NCBI RefSeq assembly: GCF_018130215.1
Contig: NZ_JAFCKQ010000008.1
Coordinates: 62,001 to 126,000, forward strand
Length of the DNA: 64,000 nucleotides
Source of the DNA: Bradyrhizobium jicamae
Lineage (GTDB): Bacteria > Pseudomonadota > Alphaproteobacteria > Rhizobiales > Xanthobacteraceae
Direction: 5' to 3'
Notes under the pieces: model-generated
Database searches by the model: none
What the model was told of the DNA's origin: nothing
What the model saw: only the letters and a program-made list of their open reading frames with translations
Program-made: the position numbers and the translations under genes
Shown here: piece by piece, positions 63,932 through 64,000 of the stretch
How positions within the stretch are numbered: position 1 is the stretch's first letter
Layout of the letters: every line of letters starts with the position of its first letter

Positions 63932-64000
63932 GTGGTTTCTACTTAGGGGAAATATCCAAATTTCCGAGCTTGCCGGAAGCGGTCAGTCTGTGTCCATCGA

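Overview
The window reads as a chromosomal segment of a photosynthetic alphaproteobacterium of the Bradyrhizobium/Rhodopseudomonas group (Nitrobacteraceae), most probably a photosynthetic Bradyrhizobium. The reasons are high GC, two PpsR paralogues, a bacteriophytochrome of the PAS-GAF-PHY-PAS type next to ppsR2, a heme oxygenase, a puf operon without pufC, and a FixLJ/FixK-type oxygen-response island containing fixNOQP-fixGHIS. The species call is inference from gene content; no marker RNA gene is present.

Bases 1-34600 are most of a photosynthesis gene cluster. From left to right: bchB (cut by the window edge), bchN and bchF on the minus strand; aerR/ppaA, ppsR1, bchG, an MFS pigment transporter, bchP and a small membrane gene on the plus strand; cytochrome c2 (minus); ppsR2 and bphP (plus); then a long minus-strand block hmuO, pufMLAB, pufQ, bchZYXC, crtF, crtE. 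crtD and crtC are on the plus strand. The block ends with minus-strand genes: a 45-residue ORF, crtB, crtI, bchO, a second alpha/beta hydrolase, bchD, bchI and hemC. Together these make bacteriochlorophyll a, spirilloxanthin-type carotenoids, the LH1 antenna and the L/M reaction-centre subunits. TGT-N12-ACA (PpsR/CrtJ) boxes, often in pairs, precede bchF, aerR, bchC, crtE/crtD, crtI and hemC. This fits regulation by PpsR1, PpsR2, AerR and the phytochrome, whose biliverdin would come from the adjacent heme oxygenase.

Bases 34600-44180 are ordinary accessory sequence: an AI-2E-family membrane protein with an unusual C-terminal domain, a winged-helix-like hypothetical gene, a very small ORF with a double-glycine-leader-like sequence, a cupin, a LysR regulator divergent from a short-chain dehydrogenase, a glutathionyl-hydroquinone-reductase-like GST, a GYD-domain protein, and decayed fragments of an antibiotic-biosynthesis-monooxygenase-like gene, an XRE/DUF2083-type regulator and possibly a sensor kinase.

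Bases 44189-64000 are a microaerobic island: hemerythrin, two DUF6455-like genes, the cbb3 oxidase operon fixNOQP, its assembly genes fixGHIS, fixLJ, several CBS-domain proteins (two fused to BON domains), a phasin-like protein, a universal stress protein, a c-type cytochrome and several tiny genes. I find at least twelve TTGA-N6-(T/G)CAA sites, nearly all just upstream of genes, consistent with one FixK/FNR regulon; no FixK or FNR gene is present in the window.
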